Origin: Glycine soja
Lineage: Eukaryota; Streptophyta; Magnoliopsida; Fabales; Fabaceae
Assembly (NCBI RefSeq): GCF_004193775.1
Contig: NC_041008.1
Coordinates: 7,704,731-7,768,730, forward strand
Reading direction: 5' to 3'
Length of the DNA: 64,000 nucleotides
Shown here: piece by piece, positions 25,359 through 38,275 of the stretch
How the letters are laid out: each line of letters opens with the position of its first letter
How positions within the stretch are numbered: the stretch's first letter is position 1
Notes under the pieces: model-generated
What the model saw: only the letters and a program-made list of their open reading frames with translations
Told to the model about the DNA's origin: nothing
Databases searched by the model: none
Program-made: the position numbers and the translations under genes

Positions 25359-25607
25359 CTTTCAATATTCTCTGATTGTCGTCAAATCACAAACAACCCA
25401 CCAATTATAAGTTGCCTTTCCCTTCTCACTTGCTCGCGGAATTGGAGGAACCCTTCGTTCGTGTCTCGCGGCATTGAACCCTGAACACATGACTCAGGTT
25501 CTCTCCCAAATATTAATTCATGACTCAGTTTGTCTTTTTAGTTTTTTTAACATAAAATTGAATTCTATTTCTCTTGGGGACATGACCAATTTGATTTATT
25601 TGTTGAA

Positions 25608-28600
25608 ATGAAGAAGCAAAGAGACAGAGTCCCAGATTCCATGGAAACCCAGTACGAGGAGAGTGAGAAAGACGAGTCTTCCTCTGCTTATAGTTCCTCA
25701 GAAGATGTGGGTAACTTAAAAAATGTCGTAAAGTTGTGATTTTTATGGGTTTTTTCTTTTGGGGTTTCTTCAAAATCAAGTTCGTAGTGAGTGTGTGAAG
25801 TGTGATTGATTTTGTTGATTATAGGAAGAGGAGGAAGAGATAGAGAAGGAGCTGGCTGATGTAACATTTGAGGAGTTGCAGAAAGCTCGCTCGAATGGGA
25901 CACATGCATTTTTCCAGAAACCCAAAGAAGACAAAAAATTAAAAAGGGCCAACAAGAATAGGTATTGTATTTGTAGTAGTTTAACAGAGTGGTGTTTTTT
26001 CCTCCCTTCTGATTTTTGTGTCTATGAAACCTGATGCTAATAAATGTGTAATGTTTGGCTAGGCCAATGGAGGCTAGTAGCAAGAAGCCAGTTTCTGGGT
26101 TTAGAGAGGTCATCCAAGCTCCAAAGAAGGTGGATTTATTTGTTACTTGTGTAGAGTGTAATGTTCTATTTATTTTTTCAAATTTTATTTATGTTACTGC
26201 TTTTCATCAAATTCATTTAGTAGTTAGTTTAACTCCTCGAAGTCTAATGAGGCCATGTAGCTTGCATAGAATTTTAAAATTTTAATAGTGTAGACCTATT
26301 TGGCTACTACCTTGTAGTGCCATTTGCTGACTTATATAGAGGAGGAAGACTGATTGCAGTTTGTTGCTTGTTGTTTGCTTTACACATTCACACGCATTCT
26401 CACAGATTATTAAGACTCTGGGTTCGCTGTCATGTGTGTTGATTTTGGATATGAGCTGGGTTCAGTGAATTATTGTATTGTCTTTAGCTATGTATGTGCT
26501 TATTAAATGTTTTAATATGCTAGTGCCTGTACTATGTGAGGTGGAATTGTGGAAATTATGTTGACTTTGTAAACTGATATGATTAATGATCTTTCTATTT
26601 TATATATCCGGATATTATTCTGAGGTTGTATACTTTCAATAATGACAGGTTGTACGTGATCCACGATTTGAATCTCTTTGCGGTAAACTTGACCCTGAAG
26701 GGTATGTTCACCTCTGGAAATGTGCTCTTTGTTCTTCTGCTCTTTCTTTTCCTTTTTATTGTATTCATCATTTACACGTGTTAAGAAATGCCATAACCTT
26801 AGCTGCAATCATCATTACAAATTTCTAGCAATTCCATACTAGTGTAAAGCAATGCTGATTCTGGGTTGTCTTTGCTATTTTAGAGGATGTCTGGCCATGT
26901 GCTACTACTTAATATCTTAAGAAGCTAGTTCCTCTCTCATGTGCTACTATGTTTTAGAACCTGTCAGCGTCAGATAATGCTGAAGGATTCTTATTCTGAT
27001 CTGTATCATAGTGCATAACCAATAAGTATCAGAGTATTGTTTGCCTTACTATAGGGATGTGGGAGAAATATTGGTATCTTCTGTTTGGTTCGCTAGTTCT
27101 CAAAGTGGTTCTTGCAATGCCCTGTCCTTTAAGTTGGCAGCATTTGCTTGGGAGTTAATATTTAATTACATAATTGATAGTTCTAGCCTAGGTCATAGGC
27201 TAATAGCATTTGCTTTCTAATAGATTTTTTTTCATTATTGCTGTATTATATTTATACCTATGACATGAACAAATTAATGCCGGTGGTTTTTATGTTCCTG
27301 TTTTATTTTAAAACAGCGCTTTCAACTAAATCTGGAAACTTGTAGTAATATATATGCTTGGACTTGCAGGTTTAGGAAGAGATATAATTTCTTGTATGAA
27401 AATGATCTTCCTGCTGAAAGACAGGTAGTCTTTCAGATTATACAGTGTAGAATTTTCTCTATGGATCATTCTCTGAATTCCTCTCATTTCATCATCTCGG
27501 TATAACAGGCTCTTAAAAAGGAATTGAAAAAATATAAAGACCCGAAGCGCATAAATGAAATAGAAGAACGTGTATCATGGATTGTAAGTACTTGACTTTT
27601 ACAAGTTTGTCTTCTGCTTCCAAAAGTATGATATTTATTAATTTCTTTGATCATATTTACATGTGTTTTCAGGATAAACAATTGAAGTCTGATTCAGCGA
27701 AGCATATTGATGCAGAAATATTGGCCAAGCACAAAAAGAAAGAGAGAGAAGCAACAAAGCAGGGAAAACGTCCCTTTTATCTCAAGAAATGTAATCCTTC
27801 TTCCTTTCACGCCCTCTCTTTTCCTCATTTCTCTGTTTCTCGCCATATTTTTTGAAAATGAAATTTTGCTTATGTTAAACTTGTTTGTCTGTGCTTTGTT
27901 GTAAGAGACTTGAAAAATTATGGCCCCTGCTAAATCCAACATGAGTACATATTCAATATGTGGAACCTTTGCTACTTGATCAGAATGTCTTGTAACTCTT
28001 AAATAATTTCAATATTTGAGAGACTGCAATTAACTTTCACTTGTTGTAACCTACCGGTGGTTTTAGAGTTGCAATATGTTTGATCATGGTGATGCTAGTA
28101 ATCTGTGTAGTTCAATCATGAAACAGCCTATGGCCCTACTAACTATAAAAAGGGGTGTTACAGTTTGTTACTGTGTAACAGTGACTGTAGGATATAAAGC
28201 TACATCTATGTAGTATTGGAAAGCAATGTAGTTCATTCTTGCATAACAGTTAGGTGCCTTGGCAATGCTATGAATCTAACTGAGGGTTAATTGGTACCAA
28301 ACTAATAAATTTAGTGACTTATCAAGCAGTTAAATACAAATGAAACATCAACTATAGATGCTGACTGCTTTTTCTATTCCTTGCAGCTGAAATACGGAAG
28401 CAAAGGCTTATTGAAAAATATAACCATCTAAAGGTATACATCTTAGAACATCTTTCTGTGTGTACCCCTGCCCCCACCCATTATGCCACTTTTTGATTGT
28501 CTTTTTTACTAACTCTATATCTACCTATCATTTTTAGTCATCTGGCAAACTTGAAGCATTTGTTGAGAAAAGGAGGAGGAGGAATGCTGCAAAGGACCAT

Positions 28601-28639
28601 AGATACATGCCATATCGTAGATCTGGTGATGTGGAATAG
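25608..28639 (+). CDS. RRP36: RRP36-like rRNA processing protein, 9 exons
   Basis: Nucleolar factor for early cleavages of pre-rRNA leading to 18S rRNA, part of the 90S/SSU processome in yeast. Coding exons: 25608-25706, 25825-25961, 26063-26129, 26649-26701, 27370-27424, 27509-27583, 27673-27790, 28387-28433, 28538-28639; all GT-AG and in frame, 250 residues, a usual size for plant RRP36 (DUF947). Order: acidic Ser/Glu stretch (17-42), FEELQKAR motif (about 48-55), basic linker, then the conserved core RDPRF (104-108), FRKRYNFLYE (about 120-129), ELKKYKD, a long charged helix with KKKERE and RPFYLKK, and the basic tail VEKRRRRNAAKDHRYMPYRR before the stop. Upstream ATGs near 25487, 25520 and 25581 exist; the ATG at 25608 is chosen because it opens the conserved frame. 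A leader intron is possible. Nothing appears broken. Confidence 0.93.
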
Positions 28640-31499
28640 GTTTTGTAGCTTTAAGATTCTTTCGTAGGCTACAATTATACTGGAACATAACACCAAAAAG
28701 AAAAATAGTTTATGCATTTGGTCTGCCATCTTTATGGATTAAATGTTGAACCCTTTTTGATGACTATCATGGTATTTGTTCTGTGACTGACTTGTATTTA
28801 TCTAATTCTTGAATATTTACTAATTGGGGTATGGAGAGGTGCCACTAGGCTATAAGGCAATCTTTTGATTCTGTTTTGTTCTTGTGAGAGAAGTGTCTTC
28901 GCCATTATCGTTAGGTCCCTCGTTTTAGAATAAGATACATTCTCACGTGTGATTGAGTAGCTTTTTTGAAAAGTAGGAATTCTAACGCTTTAAAATAAAA
29001 TATTTTTTTTATAATTGTAATCAAATAAAGTGTAGCCCAGTTTTCTAATAATTCGAAAACTACATAAGCCAGTTTGATATATAAATCCTAAGCTTTAGCA
29101 GCAATGTAGGCAATTCTAGAAGTGCTTACGTTTGAGATTGTATAATTCCATGATTTTGTTGCTAGTGTACAGAGTACTTGCATAAAATTTAGACAAAATG
29201 TTTTTCTCCCTGTAAAATTAGTAAATTATGAATTTTGTTCTTGGAAATTTTTTTATACCTAAGTGTCATTCTGCACACGTTACTCCCTCATTGGAACAAT
29301 TGGATGCCACTACTCTTATGATTTTTGGGGGTTAAAAAATTCCAAAAATTGTTAAAAAAATCGTGGAAAATTTTGAAACCCCTTTTCACCAACCTTTTTC
29401 TCCGTCTACGTAGGCCAGTGCGCTGATTTCCGATCCAATACCGTTAAGCCTCTCACAATGTGTAATGGCTATGCTGTTACACAAAAATAATCAACAGTAT
29501 TAAGAGAATCTGTAACAATGTGATATAGGGACTATCTTTGTATTAGTAATATTTACTGATGGAGTTTCTTACAGTCTCAAATATAGAGAGTAGAATGGAC
29601 CTTTCATGAGAGACCCATGAGGAAAGAGAAGAAGATTTCTCTACAACCCACTACCCCCAAATTCTCACACCCTCTTTTGTTTTACACGTAATCCTGCAGA
29701 TGAGAATTGGTTATTCTCCCACACCATGTGTCTTGTGTGCCGCGCCAACCTCGTTCTCACCGAGTCCGAGGATGGTAACGCGAGTAACGGCAACAGAATT
29801 CCGGAAACGTTAACGCGATACATCGAAGCCCAAAACGACGCCGTGGAAGACGCGCCGTAGCAGCAAAACGCCGATGCTGACCCAGTCTTACCTGAACTAC
29901 AAGTTATTTCCCTGAACATTCGAAAAGGTTAAGGAAGATGAGCTTGAAAATTTGTGAACAAGTAGTTAGTACACTAGTAATGCCAGTTAGGAAGAGCCCA
30001 CTCTAAAATAAGGTGATTATTATTTGGGAACGTGCAGAGTGAAAAAAGAAGTTGAGTTTTGGCTTGGCAATTATAAAAAGCAGGTTGAGTTTAACCAACT
30101 ACACACATTAACTTCATTGTGATTTATATTGACAAAAATACTTAATTGAGACATGTGAATTTAGATAATTATTTAATCTTTTTTTATTTAAAATTTGGTT
30201 TGTCTTTTTGATGTAATTTGTTCTCTTTAACTTGTAATTTTGCGAGATTGTATATGTTTATTGATGGATTATTTTATAGGTTATTGAATTGAATTGAATT
30301 ACATTTTTTTTAAGGCTTAATGAAAGTTTAAAGTGGAAATCACAACAAATATGCTTAAGTTGGGATTGAAGGACCTAAATTGAAGTTTTTTTTCTATAGA
30401 GAAAATGAAAAAGAAAGTTACAAGAGGAATATTTGCTTCATCAAAACAATTTTTAGCTTAAGCTAAAATTAGTCAGAGGCGTAGAACTACATAGTTGTAG
30501 TGTCTCTTTAAGTTCAAATTTTTTAACTTGAGCATACATTCACTTAAGTGCAGATTTTTGGGATTCCATAAATAGATTTTCATGCTAATTTTTAGGAGAC
30601 ACTTCCTCATTGTGTAAAAACACCTCCTTTAAGTTCTTCACCAATTTTCTTCTTCCATCTTTCTTTATTGCTTTTGAATGTTATTCATGGAGATGGTAGC
30701 TAAACCCTCCGTTGTTGGGGTTAGATCGTATCCGAACCTTATGCTCTCATGTATTTTTTTTTGTTTTGAAATAGTGTTATATTTTATCTTATTCTTCAAT
30801 GTTAGCTTTTTACTTCTATGTTTTATGCTTGTTATGGAATGACCTCCCGTAACTTGATTTTAGATGAGATTGTTATTGAAAAATAATTTCTTTATCTTGA
30901 AGTGTGGTAAAATGCCCATTAACCCTTAAAGTTAGGTATAAGATGAAGGATAATGATTATTTTTGAGTCATTAAACTTAAAGCAAGTTTAGATAATAAAA
31001 ATTTGTGATATTTATTAAGTATTATGTAAGTTTTTGTGAGAACGATAACTCTTATTTATCGAATAGTACTTGATGACTTGGTATGCTTGTCATTGAATCA
31101 ACACTCCTATGTCACACCTATGTCATAAGGTGCTTATACATTTATACTCTTTTTTCTTATTAAGAACAAGATTCTGATCTTTCCTTCCTTATAATTTGAT
31201 TCCTTTTAAGAACCATTCAAGCACCAATGAAATTTTTTGATAAGGTGAAAGAAATGGTCATTCTAGAATTCAAAGATTTGAGAACAATGAACTATGAAGT
31301 TGAGCAATCTGAAGGGGAAAAAATTACAAAATTTTTACTCACTCACTAATTATGATCCAATTACATTTGCATGCTAATGAATAAAAGTTTTATTTACATG
31401 CTAATGAAGTTTTATTGATATTTTTTTTATTCGTAGGAAAAAGTCACATACCAAGAAATTTGCAACAATTTGATTACAGGTATGTAATCTTCCTTGGTA
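28640..31499. other. Intergenic, AT-rich
   Basis: Contains the 3' flanks of the RRP36 gene (left, plus) and CYP76 gene (right, minus). The only unusual part is a GC-richer open-frame-like patch at 29726-29929. No other exon, repeat boundary or RNA gene was recognised. Confidence 0.6.
29726..29929 (+). pseudogene. Possible decayed coding fragment of unknown family
   Basis: From an ATG at 29726 a frame runs 44 codons to TAG (29858-29860) and then continues open for 22 codons, plus-strand, to a TAA. The patch is clearly richer in G and C (many acg, gcg, gcc codons) than its surroundings, as plant coding DNA often is. The product begins MCLVCRANLVLTESED. I do not recognise it. It may be a broken gene piece or chance. 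Confidence 0.25.
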
Positions 31500-33515
31500 T
31501 TATGCTTGGATGGGAATAACTAGTAGAGGTTGTGCCTTATGCAAGGTAATTCCATATTTCTCAGATACATCCATGTCTTCTGGCTTTTGTCCATCCGTGA
31601 GCTTCCAATCATAGTTGTATAGAAGAGATGCCAACACAACATGCAGAGTTCTAGATGCTAATGGCAACCCAGGACAAATCCTTCTTCCAGCTCCAAAGGG
31701 TATTAGCTCAAAATCATGGCCTTTAAAATCAATGTCACTTTCCAGGAATCTTTCAGGTGTAAATTCATCTGGGTTTGTCCAAATACTTGAATCTCTTCCT
31801 GTGGCCCATAGATTCACTAGAATTTGGGCACTTTTAGGCACCATGAAGCCACATAGTTCAATATCGACTTCTGACTTGTGTGGCAGTAACATTGGGGTGG
31901 GTGGATGCAAGCGAAAAGTTTCTTTCACCACTGCTTGTAGGTAAGGAAGGTTCGAGATATGTGATTCTTCTAGTTGTTCACCTTTGGCAAGGACTTGTTG
32001 AAGCTCTTGCCTAACTTTTTCTAGTTTTTCAGGGTTACGTAGCAACTCAGCCATTACCCATTCTATCGTGCTTGATGTTGTGTCTATTCCAGCCACAAAT
32101 AAATCCTGACATATATGATCAATTAGTAAAATAATATATAAGATTTACTAATAAAGTGTAAGAGGCAAGTCTTTGAAGAAGAAAACATAAAAAAACGAAG
32201 TTTGTACTCATCCAATTCAAACAATTAAGGAGAATTAAATGGGGATTAAAGAGAGTAAAAAAATGGAGAATTAAGTCTCGAGAAATCAATTTGTTAAAAT
32301 TAATTTGTAAGAACAAGAAATTCATAAGGTATGAATCAATTAGGATTTTATTGTAAAAATATAAGCAGAGAAAGGAATCTACTGCTCTTCATGCTCTCTC
32401 AATTCAACTTTTACCTTTTTATGCTATATGATATGCCAATATGAACTTCTTCCTTTGTTCTGGTAAAAGATGTCTTAATTACTTTCATAATGAATAGGAT
32501 ATGTTGTTTTAACTAGGCATATTTAATTGTTCTTAATATAAAGTAAATTTCTTTTTGATGAGGTAAAAATATCATCATGAATTTGTGTAAAGAATTGAAT
32601 TGAATTTCTAGCCAATATACTCACTAGAAACAAATGCAGAACATGAGGCCGGGTCACTTGCGAATTGTCTTCAAGCATTAGCTCCAGCAAAGAATCTAAC
32701 ACATCATTGCATTCCCTGGACCCATTCTCTAATGCCCTTAAACGCAATCTTTCTTCTACGAGACCATCAAAAAACGCAATTAACTTTCGAAAATAACCAC
32801 TCATTCTTCTCCGCGCACCTTGTGGATCAAGCAGGCGAAAGATTGGGAAGAAGTCCACAACATTAGGCCTCCCAGCTTCTTCCATGATACCCCAAATGAT
32901 GTCCTTAAACTCTTGAGACTTATCAGAAGTGTAATAAGCCAAATCCATTGAGAAGAAAGTGTTTGATATGGAATTAAGAACAGTTGTAAAGGAAGCCTCA
33001 CCAATATCCATAGCTTCACCTCTCTCGCATCGTTCCTTCACATAATCCATCAAATCTTGCATCTTCCTCTGGCGAAGAACTTGTGTGAAATTGAGCTGCT
33101 GAGAAGAGAACACTTTGGTGGCACAAGCTCTCCTAAGGGCCCTCCATTGTGGTAAAGGTGGCATCCATGCAACCGAAAGTATGTGATGGTCAAGTGCTCG
33201 AACACAATCTGGGACCATTCTATTAGCTAAGATTTGATCATTTTTTTGCAGTACTTCTTTGGCAACTTGTGGAGAGGAAATGACTATGGTGGTAGTGTTA
33301 CCGAGCTTAAGACTCATTATAGGACCATAAATTTGAGAAAGTTTGGCAAGTGCTTGGTGAGGCTGGTTGCCAAGCTCCAATATGTTTCCTATGATTGGAA
33401 AAGGGTGAGGCCCCGGGGGATTTTTAGAAGATTTGAGTGGTTTGAAGCTAGAGATGAGTACATGAATGCTTATCCACACTATGGTGATTAGTGGAAGAAG
33501 TAGAAGGTAGTCCAT
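31500..33515 (-). CDS. Cytochrome P450, CYP76 family-like
   Basis: Membrane-bound haem monooxygenase of the endoplasmic reticulum. CYP76 enzymes are plant A-type P450s, several of which hydroxylate monoterpene alcohols (geraniol/linalool); the substrate here cannot be told. Coding exons (minus): 32625-33515 and 31500-32105, one GT-AG intron at the usual A-type position, 498 residues, full length. Visible: N-terminal anchor (1-20), proline hinge PPGPHPFPIIGN, I-helix AGIDTT (302-307), ExxR as ETFR (359-362), PERF (414-417) and haem loop FGAGRRICPG (434-443) with ligand Cys441. Stop follows VIPIQA. Start ATG at 33515 opens directly onto the anchor. A TATA box lies 43 bases upstream. Three broken relatives lie 11-15 kb away at 44626-48725, so this is the surviving member of a local cluster. 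Confidence 0.94.
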
Positions 33516-33557
33516 TGTGCTTTATTTCTGTTGTTGTTTGTTTCAGGTGTATATTGG

Positions 33558-33566
33558 TATATATAG
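33558..33566 (-). promoter_or_regulatory. TATA box of the CYP76 gene
   Basis: Minus-strand CTATATATA lies 43 bases before the ATG, which would place transcription start about 10-15 bases before the coding start: a very short leader, as seen in some P450 genes. Confidence 0.55.
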
Positions 33567-33567
33567 A

Positions 33568-35445
33568 TGGAGTAATTGAACCCGGGATAGCCAAAAAATT
33601 AGAGACTAATATCTAGTTAAGGAAGTAAGGAACTGTTTCTACAAACAGATATTCTTCTATACACAAGAACCTGAAAATCACATGTTTCACCAGTGTTTTA
33701 CCATGCATGTATCAAAATAAAAGTTGCCGCATCAAACTTCACATGTACTGAAAATTGGCAAAATGTTGCCTTTGATAATTCGTCTTATCTCTTCAGATTC
33801 ATTGCATGCAAGAAAGTCAAAACCGTTTAGCAAAGAAAGAAGGATTTTCATAATGTATTTCTTTTCCCGTTTACACCTAAAAAATATTTTATTTTATTAT
33901 TTGACATTTTCAAAACAATTTACTTTTAGGATAGGACGATAGTCTTAATCTTATCCTTTAAATGATAAATAACATATTAACAGAGTATTATATTATATTA
34001 TCGATTAGGTGTGATAACGTAACAAATTAATAAAATAGAATATCATTACTTAATGAATGATTTTTAACTGATAATAGGCATTAAAAGTTAAAATTTGAAA
34101 ATGTTAGATTATAAAATAAAAAAAAAATATTTTTTAAGTATTAAATTAACAAAAAGATATATATTAAAAATATGAAAAATATATTTAAGTTAAAAAAATT
34201 TGTCTATGGATTTTTTTTTTAGAATTACAAGGATTTTCTTTTTGTTTTGTTTGTATAAAATGGTTTATCAGTTACATAGAAAAAACATTTTTCTCTTTCC
34301 TATGAAAAGTCAAATGTCACGAAAATATCTAATGGATAGAGTATACTAGGCTGTTCTATAGCTGAGTCCTTGCAGGTTTGGTGTCAGTAACGTATTGCTC
34401 CCATAAAAATCTTAAAGAAGTTAGGCAAGTCACAAACGAAAAAAGAAAATTCACAGATGCATTATTATACCGAATGATGACCGATCGGTTGGAGAAGATA
34501 GCTCCTGTTAAAGATCTTACGTGTTGTATAGTTCTTTAATTTATTTATTCATTTGATTCGACCACGAATCTTTACACTAATATAATATTTTTCATTGAAT
34601 TTAATTCTATTCAAGTGAGGTAGTTACATACTATAACTCAAACTTAAATTCATTAGTTCAGGTACAACAATCGTGCACAACGTGGTCAATAATTTTGTAC
34701 CAAAGACTCAACTAAAGTTAGAACAAGGGCAACTTGATCCACCCGCTTAATTCTTGAACATTATGCATTTTTTAATCTACAAAGTAGAAACTATTAATTT
34801 CAATTCTTGAAACATGAACTATTTTTGAATTCATATAGGTCTTCTTACAAAAAATTTAATCTTTTTATTTTATTTTTGTAATATTCGACAACAGAAACTA
34901 AAAAAATTAAGAAATATACTTATAAGAACTAAAACAAATAATTTATAAATATAATAACAAAAGGTAAAATTTATATAAATATAAAAATCATTGCAAGCAT
35001 GTGTAACCCTTCCTCTTATCCAATCTGCAGTACTACAGAATGTGAATATTAAGTAAACTTAATTGAAAAATTACTTGAAAACTAGTAAGTTAATTGGTAG
35101 TTAAAAATTAGCTTATTAAATTACTAATAGTTAAAAAATATAAAATGACATAAAAATAATAAAGTTATGATTTATTTTTAAAAAAATAAATAAATTAAAT
35201 AAATATATTAAAGATAAAAAAAAAAATATAAAAAATTAGAAACTAAAAGTTAACATTTTTAAAAAAATGTTATTTCAAGTAATTTTTTAAAAAAAGTGAT
35301 AGAAATTACTAAAAAAATAAAAAAAAATTACATAAAATATCTGGCCTAACATATCTATTTTCCTAAACTTTTTGATAAGCGACGAGACATTGGGTTGATC
35401 AGTATCAGTTGAATTTGTTGCCATACAAATAAAAAAGAACATTAG
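33568..35445. other. AT-rich intergenic DNA upstream of the CYP76 gene
   Basis: No exon or clear repeat was recognised. The part near 33568 is the P450 promoter region; beyond about 34 kb the sequence is simple AT-rich text. Confidence 0.55.
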
Positions 35446-36175
35446 AGTTTGTTTGGATGAGGAAATTTAAATTCTAAGAATTTAAAATAATTTAATCAAA
35501 ATTCTTTTATTTTCAAAATTTTGTGTTTGGATAAAAAAAATTTAAAATTGTGAGGGTGAAAGAAAATGAATGCAAAGAGAAGAAAATATATGATTGATGT
35601 GCTTCAAAAGGGAAGAGTATTGATGCGGTACAAGGAGTCGCTGAATTATCGTGACACGACAACATATATTATTATACCCAATCACACCATTCAGAGTCAA
35701 CAACGCAAGACATGACTCAGACCCTTCTCACCGGCGAGCACCTCCACCATGTGATAGGCAGCGACGGCTACTTCCCTGACTAACGGGTGCAGTTCTACGT
35801 GTCTCCTTACGCCCGCACCTCATCGATGCTCCGCGAGCTCAGAGGGTGTTTCTTGAAGAAGAAGATCATCAGTGCGAGGGAAGAGTCGCGAGTTCAAGAA
35901 CAGAATTTCAGGAATGTGAAAGAGATGATGATGGTTATAAAAAAAATACATTAACATTTTGGAAGGTTTTTCTATCAATAAGAGAATTTTAATTTCTCAC
36001 CTTTTAGAAAAAAATTAAAATTTCACAATTTAGTTGTTAAAAATTTTATTTTAAAATTTCAAAAATTTAAATTCTTCATTAAAAAAACATCCAAACAATA
36101 AATTTTAGATTAAAAAAATTTAAATTCTCTAATAAATTACTTTCCCCGGTTAAAATTTTCTATCCAAATACACTT
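35446..36175. mobile_element. Inverted-repeat element carrying a captured gene fragment
   Basis: Left end 'agtttgtttggatg' (35446-35459) is inverted relative to 'tatccaaatacactttt' (36161-36177). Inner inverted words 'gtgtttggataaaaaaaa' (about 35523) and 'aaaaaacatccaaac' (about 36080) repeat the theme, and both flanks carry aaatttaaattc runs. Between them lies GC-richer sequence (35602-35928) from a host gene. This is the layout of a Pack-type non-autonomous DNA transposon. No target duplication was confirmed. Confidence 0.55.
35602..35928 (+). pseudogene. Fragment of an AT74-like phosphoglycerate-mutase-family gene
   Basis: Two plus-strand frames together match the N-terminal half of plant AT74-type histidine-phosphatase-superfamily proteins. 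The first, from 35602, reads LQKGRVLMRYKES and then PNHTIQ, corresponding to LPKRIILMRHGES...PDHKI in the family. The second, from 35712, reads GEHLHHVIGSDGYFPD, a TAA at the position of a conserved Trp, RVQFYVSPYARTSSMLREL, and REESRVQEQNF. The catalytic RHG is changed to RYK, a frame change lies between the two parts, and the in-frame stop breaks the second. It is dead. The match is from memory of the family, so the family name is firmer than the gene name. Confidence 0.75.
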
Positions 36176-37159
36176 TTAAAGATTTTCCATACCTAAAACG
36201 TGTGATACTTTTAAAAAAAGTTAACGAAATTAATGAATATGTTTATAGTAAAAAAAAAATTAAAACTTATTGATAGTGTAAACATTTTTTATATATCATT
36301 TAATAATAAATTATATTATTTATAACAAGTTTATTAATTTTTATAATAATAATTATTAAAATTATATTTAAAATGATTTTTAATTATTTGATAATATAGA
36401 ACCATGCCTCATTTTATAGGGAACCCCAAAGAGATTCTGTTTCATTATATTAGATCTATATATTAATTCCATTCTCTTAATATTCCTGTCTTTGGTGTCA
36501 TTGTGATTAAAGATATCTTCTCTAATCTATCTGTTCCTATACATGAAAAATTTGGTAAATGAAAAGTTGAAAGATCGTTGTATGATAACTCAAAAATTAC
36601 AATAAAAAAATAATCCAGAAATTGCATATGCAATAGAAAAGGAAAAGAGAGGTTTCTTTATATCAAACAAAAATTAACTTTTTTTATAAATATTCTATAA
36701 TCATTGGTAAGTTGGACCTAAAGAGAATGGAAACATATTTCATATTTGATTACTAATCATTTTCAGTATATTGTGACTATATAATGTATGTTAAACACAC
36801 CTGCCATATTTTTTTATTGTGATAAAGGTGAAGAAATAATAAATTACTTGCATAGTTAAACTGTAATGTAACTATGTAATTAAGCAAAGGGATCGGAGAG
36901 TGAATTTACCTGCATCATTTACATTTCAATTCAACAACATATCAACATTACAGTACGAAATAAAGCATATATATTAGCTTTTTCCAGTAATGCATTACTA
37001 GTCTAAAATAACCGTCATTGATGTTTTTCCAGTAATACATTACTAGTCTAAAATTAAATTAGTCCAACCGACTCAAATATATATTAGCTTGTCATGGATC
37101 ATCCTAGAAGGAGCTTGCTCAGATTGACAGTTCTAAAAATCAATTTGTTTGATATAATT
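36176..37159. other. AT-rich intergenic DNA
   Basis: No exon seen. A short direct repeat 'ttttccagtaat(g/a)cattactagtctaaaat' occurs at about 36980 and 37027. Otherwise featureless. Confidence 0.55.
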
Positions 37160-37433
37160 ACTAGTTTAACAACAACAAACAATAATAATAAAGGCGTTGA
37201 ATAAATATAAAAATAGTAGAGAAAAGTAGAAGAGTATAAAGAGAATAAGAATTGTGTATTATTTTTAATAGGAGTAATCTATTTATAAGTATAAAAGGTA
37301 TAAAAGATATCTGGAAGATTACAAAAGATAAATATAAATACAAAAATATCTTAAACCTTAATAACATATATAAAAGAGGAAAGATCCTAAACATATATAA
37401 TACCAACAACCACAATTAGATTATTCATAATAT
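37160..37433 (-). repeat. 3' LTR of the copia element (approximate limits)
   Basis: Downstream of the RNase H stop on the minus strand is a degenerate purine-rich stretch 'aaagaaaaata', then an LTR-like segment with a TATAAATAG word (complement near 37280) and a typical 'attcaacgcc' end region. Exact ends are not certain. Confidence 0.5.
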
Positions 37434-37636
37434 TTTTCTTTGGATGTCAATTATTTAAGAATATGTCTCATTAAAATCTTACCAGAAAAAAATTCGGTGG
37501 GATAAAAACCTAGTGAAGTAAAAAGAGTACATCATCCTTCAATACATTATCATTTATATCTCATAAAAAATCTTGTCAGAAAAATTCATGGGACAAAACC
37601 ATAGCGATGGAAAAAAAGTGCATAACTTATTTATTT

Positions 37637-37835
37637 CTATTCCTCATGCAAACAATCATCTTTAAGATGATGAAATCCAATCTTATGAATCAATTTCTCA
37701 AAAGTCTTCCTTGGTTACGACTTTGTAAAGAGATTATTTAGATTTTCACATAAATGAACTTGTTGGACATTTATATCACCGATCTTTTAGAGATCACTAG
37801 TGAAGAATAATTTTGATAAAATATGTTTTGTTCTA
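37637..37835 (-). pseudogene. C-terminal RNase H tail of copia pol
   Basis: The minus frame reads GDRTKHILSKLFFTSDL, stop, KIGDINVQQVHL, CENLNNLFTKS, stop, PRKTFEKLIHKIGFHHLKD and ends at TAG (37637-37639). This is the characteristic end of copia polyprotein (RTKHI, LFTKSLP-like, FEKLI). Two in-frame stops mark it as dead. Everything between it and the gag zinc knuckle is deleted. Confidence 0.85.
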
Positions 37836-38275
37836 TCTCCTTTAATGTATCATAGTTATCATCAACTTCCAAATAAAAATGTTTACCTCACTCTTAACTT
37901 CATTTTTTGGCATCAAGATAAATTTGCTTCTTCCTCTTTAGTATTGTTACTGGAAGTTGTTGATTCACTATTGTAGATTATATGCCTTCTTTTTTCTTCT
38001 TGAATGAACCCTTATTCTTCTTCTCTACTTGTTACTTCTTTTGATAGATGAGGCAGTCTACCTTAATATGTCCCATCTTTTTGCACTCGAAGCAAGTGAA
38101 TCCATTGGAGGAAGATGATTCACCTTTCTTGAGATTCTTCTTTGGCTGAAAGGTTCTGGTTCCATAGTTCTTCTTTTTCATGAGGATTTTGTTGAACCTT
38201 CTCACAAACAAGTTTAGATTTTCAACATCCGACCCTTCCGAATTGTCATCCTCACTTTCATCACTTGATGGAATG

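Noticed and set aside
29665..29919. 84-codon minus-strand frame
   Set aside because: Antisense of the GC-richer patch; the plus frame looks slightly more coding-like and neither is recognised.
31615..31944. 109-codon plus-strand open frame
   Set aside because: Antisense to the well-supported P450 second exon.
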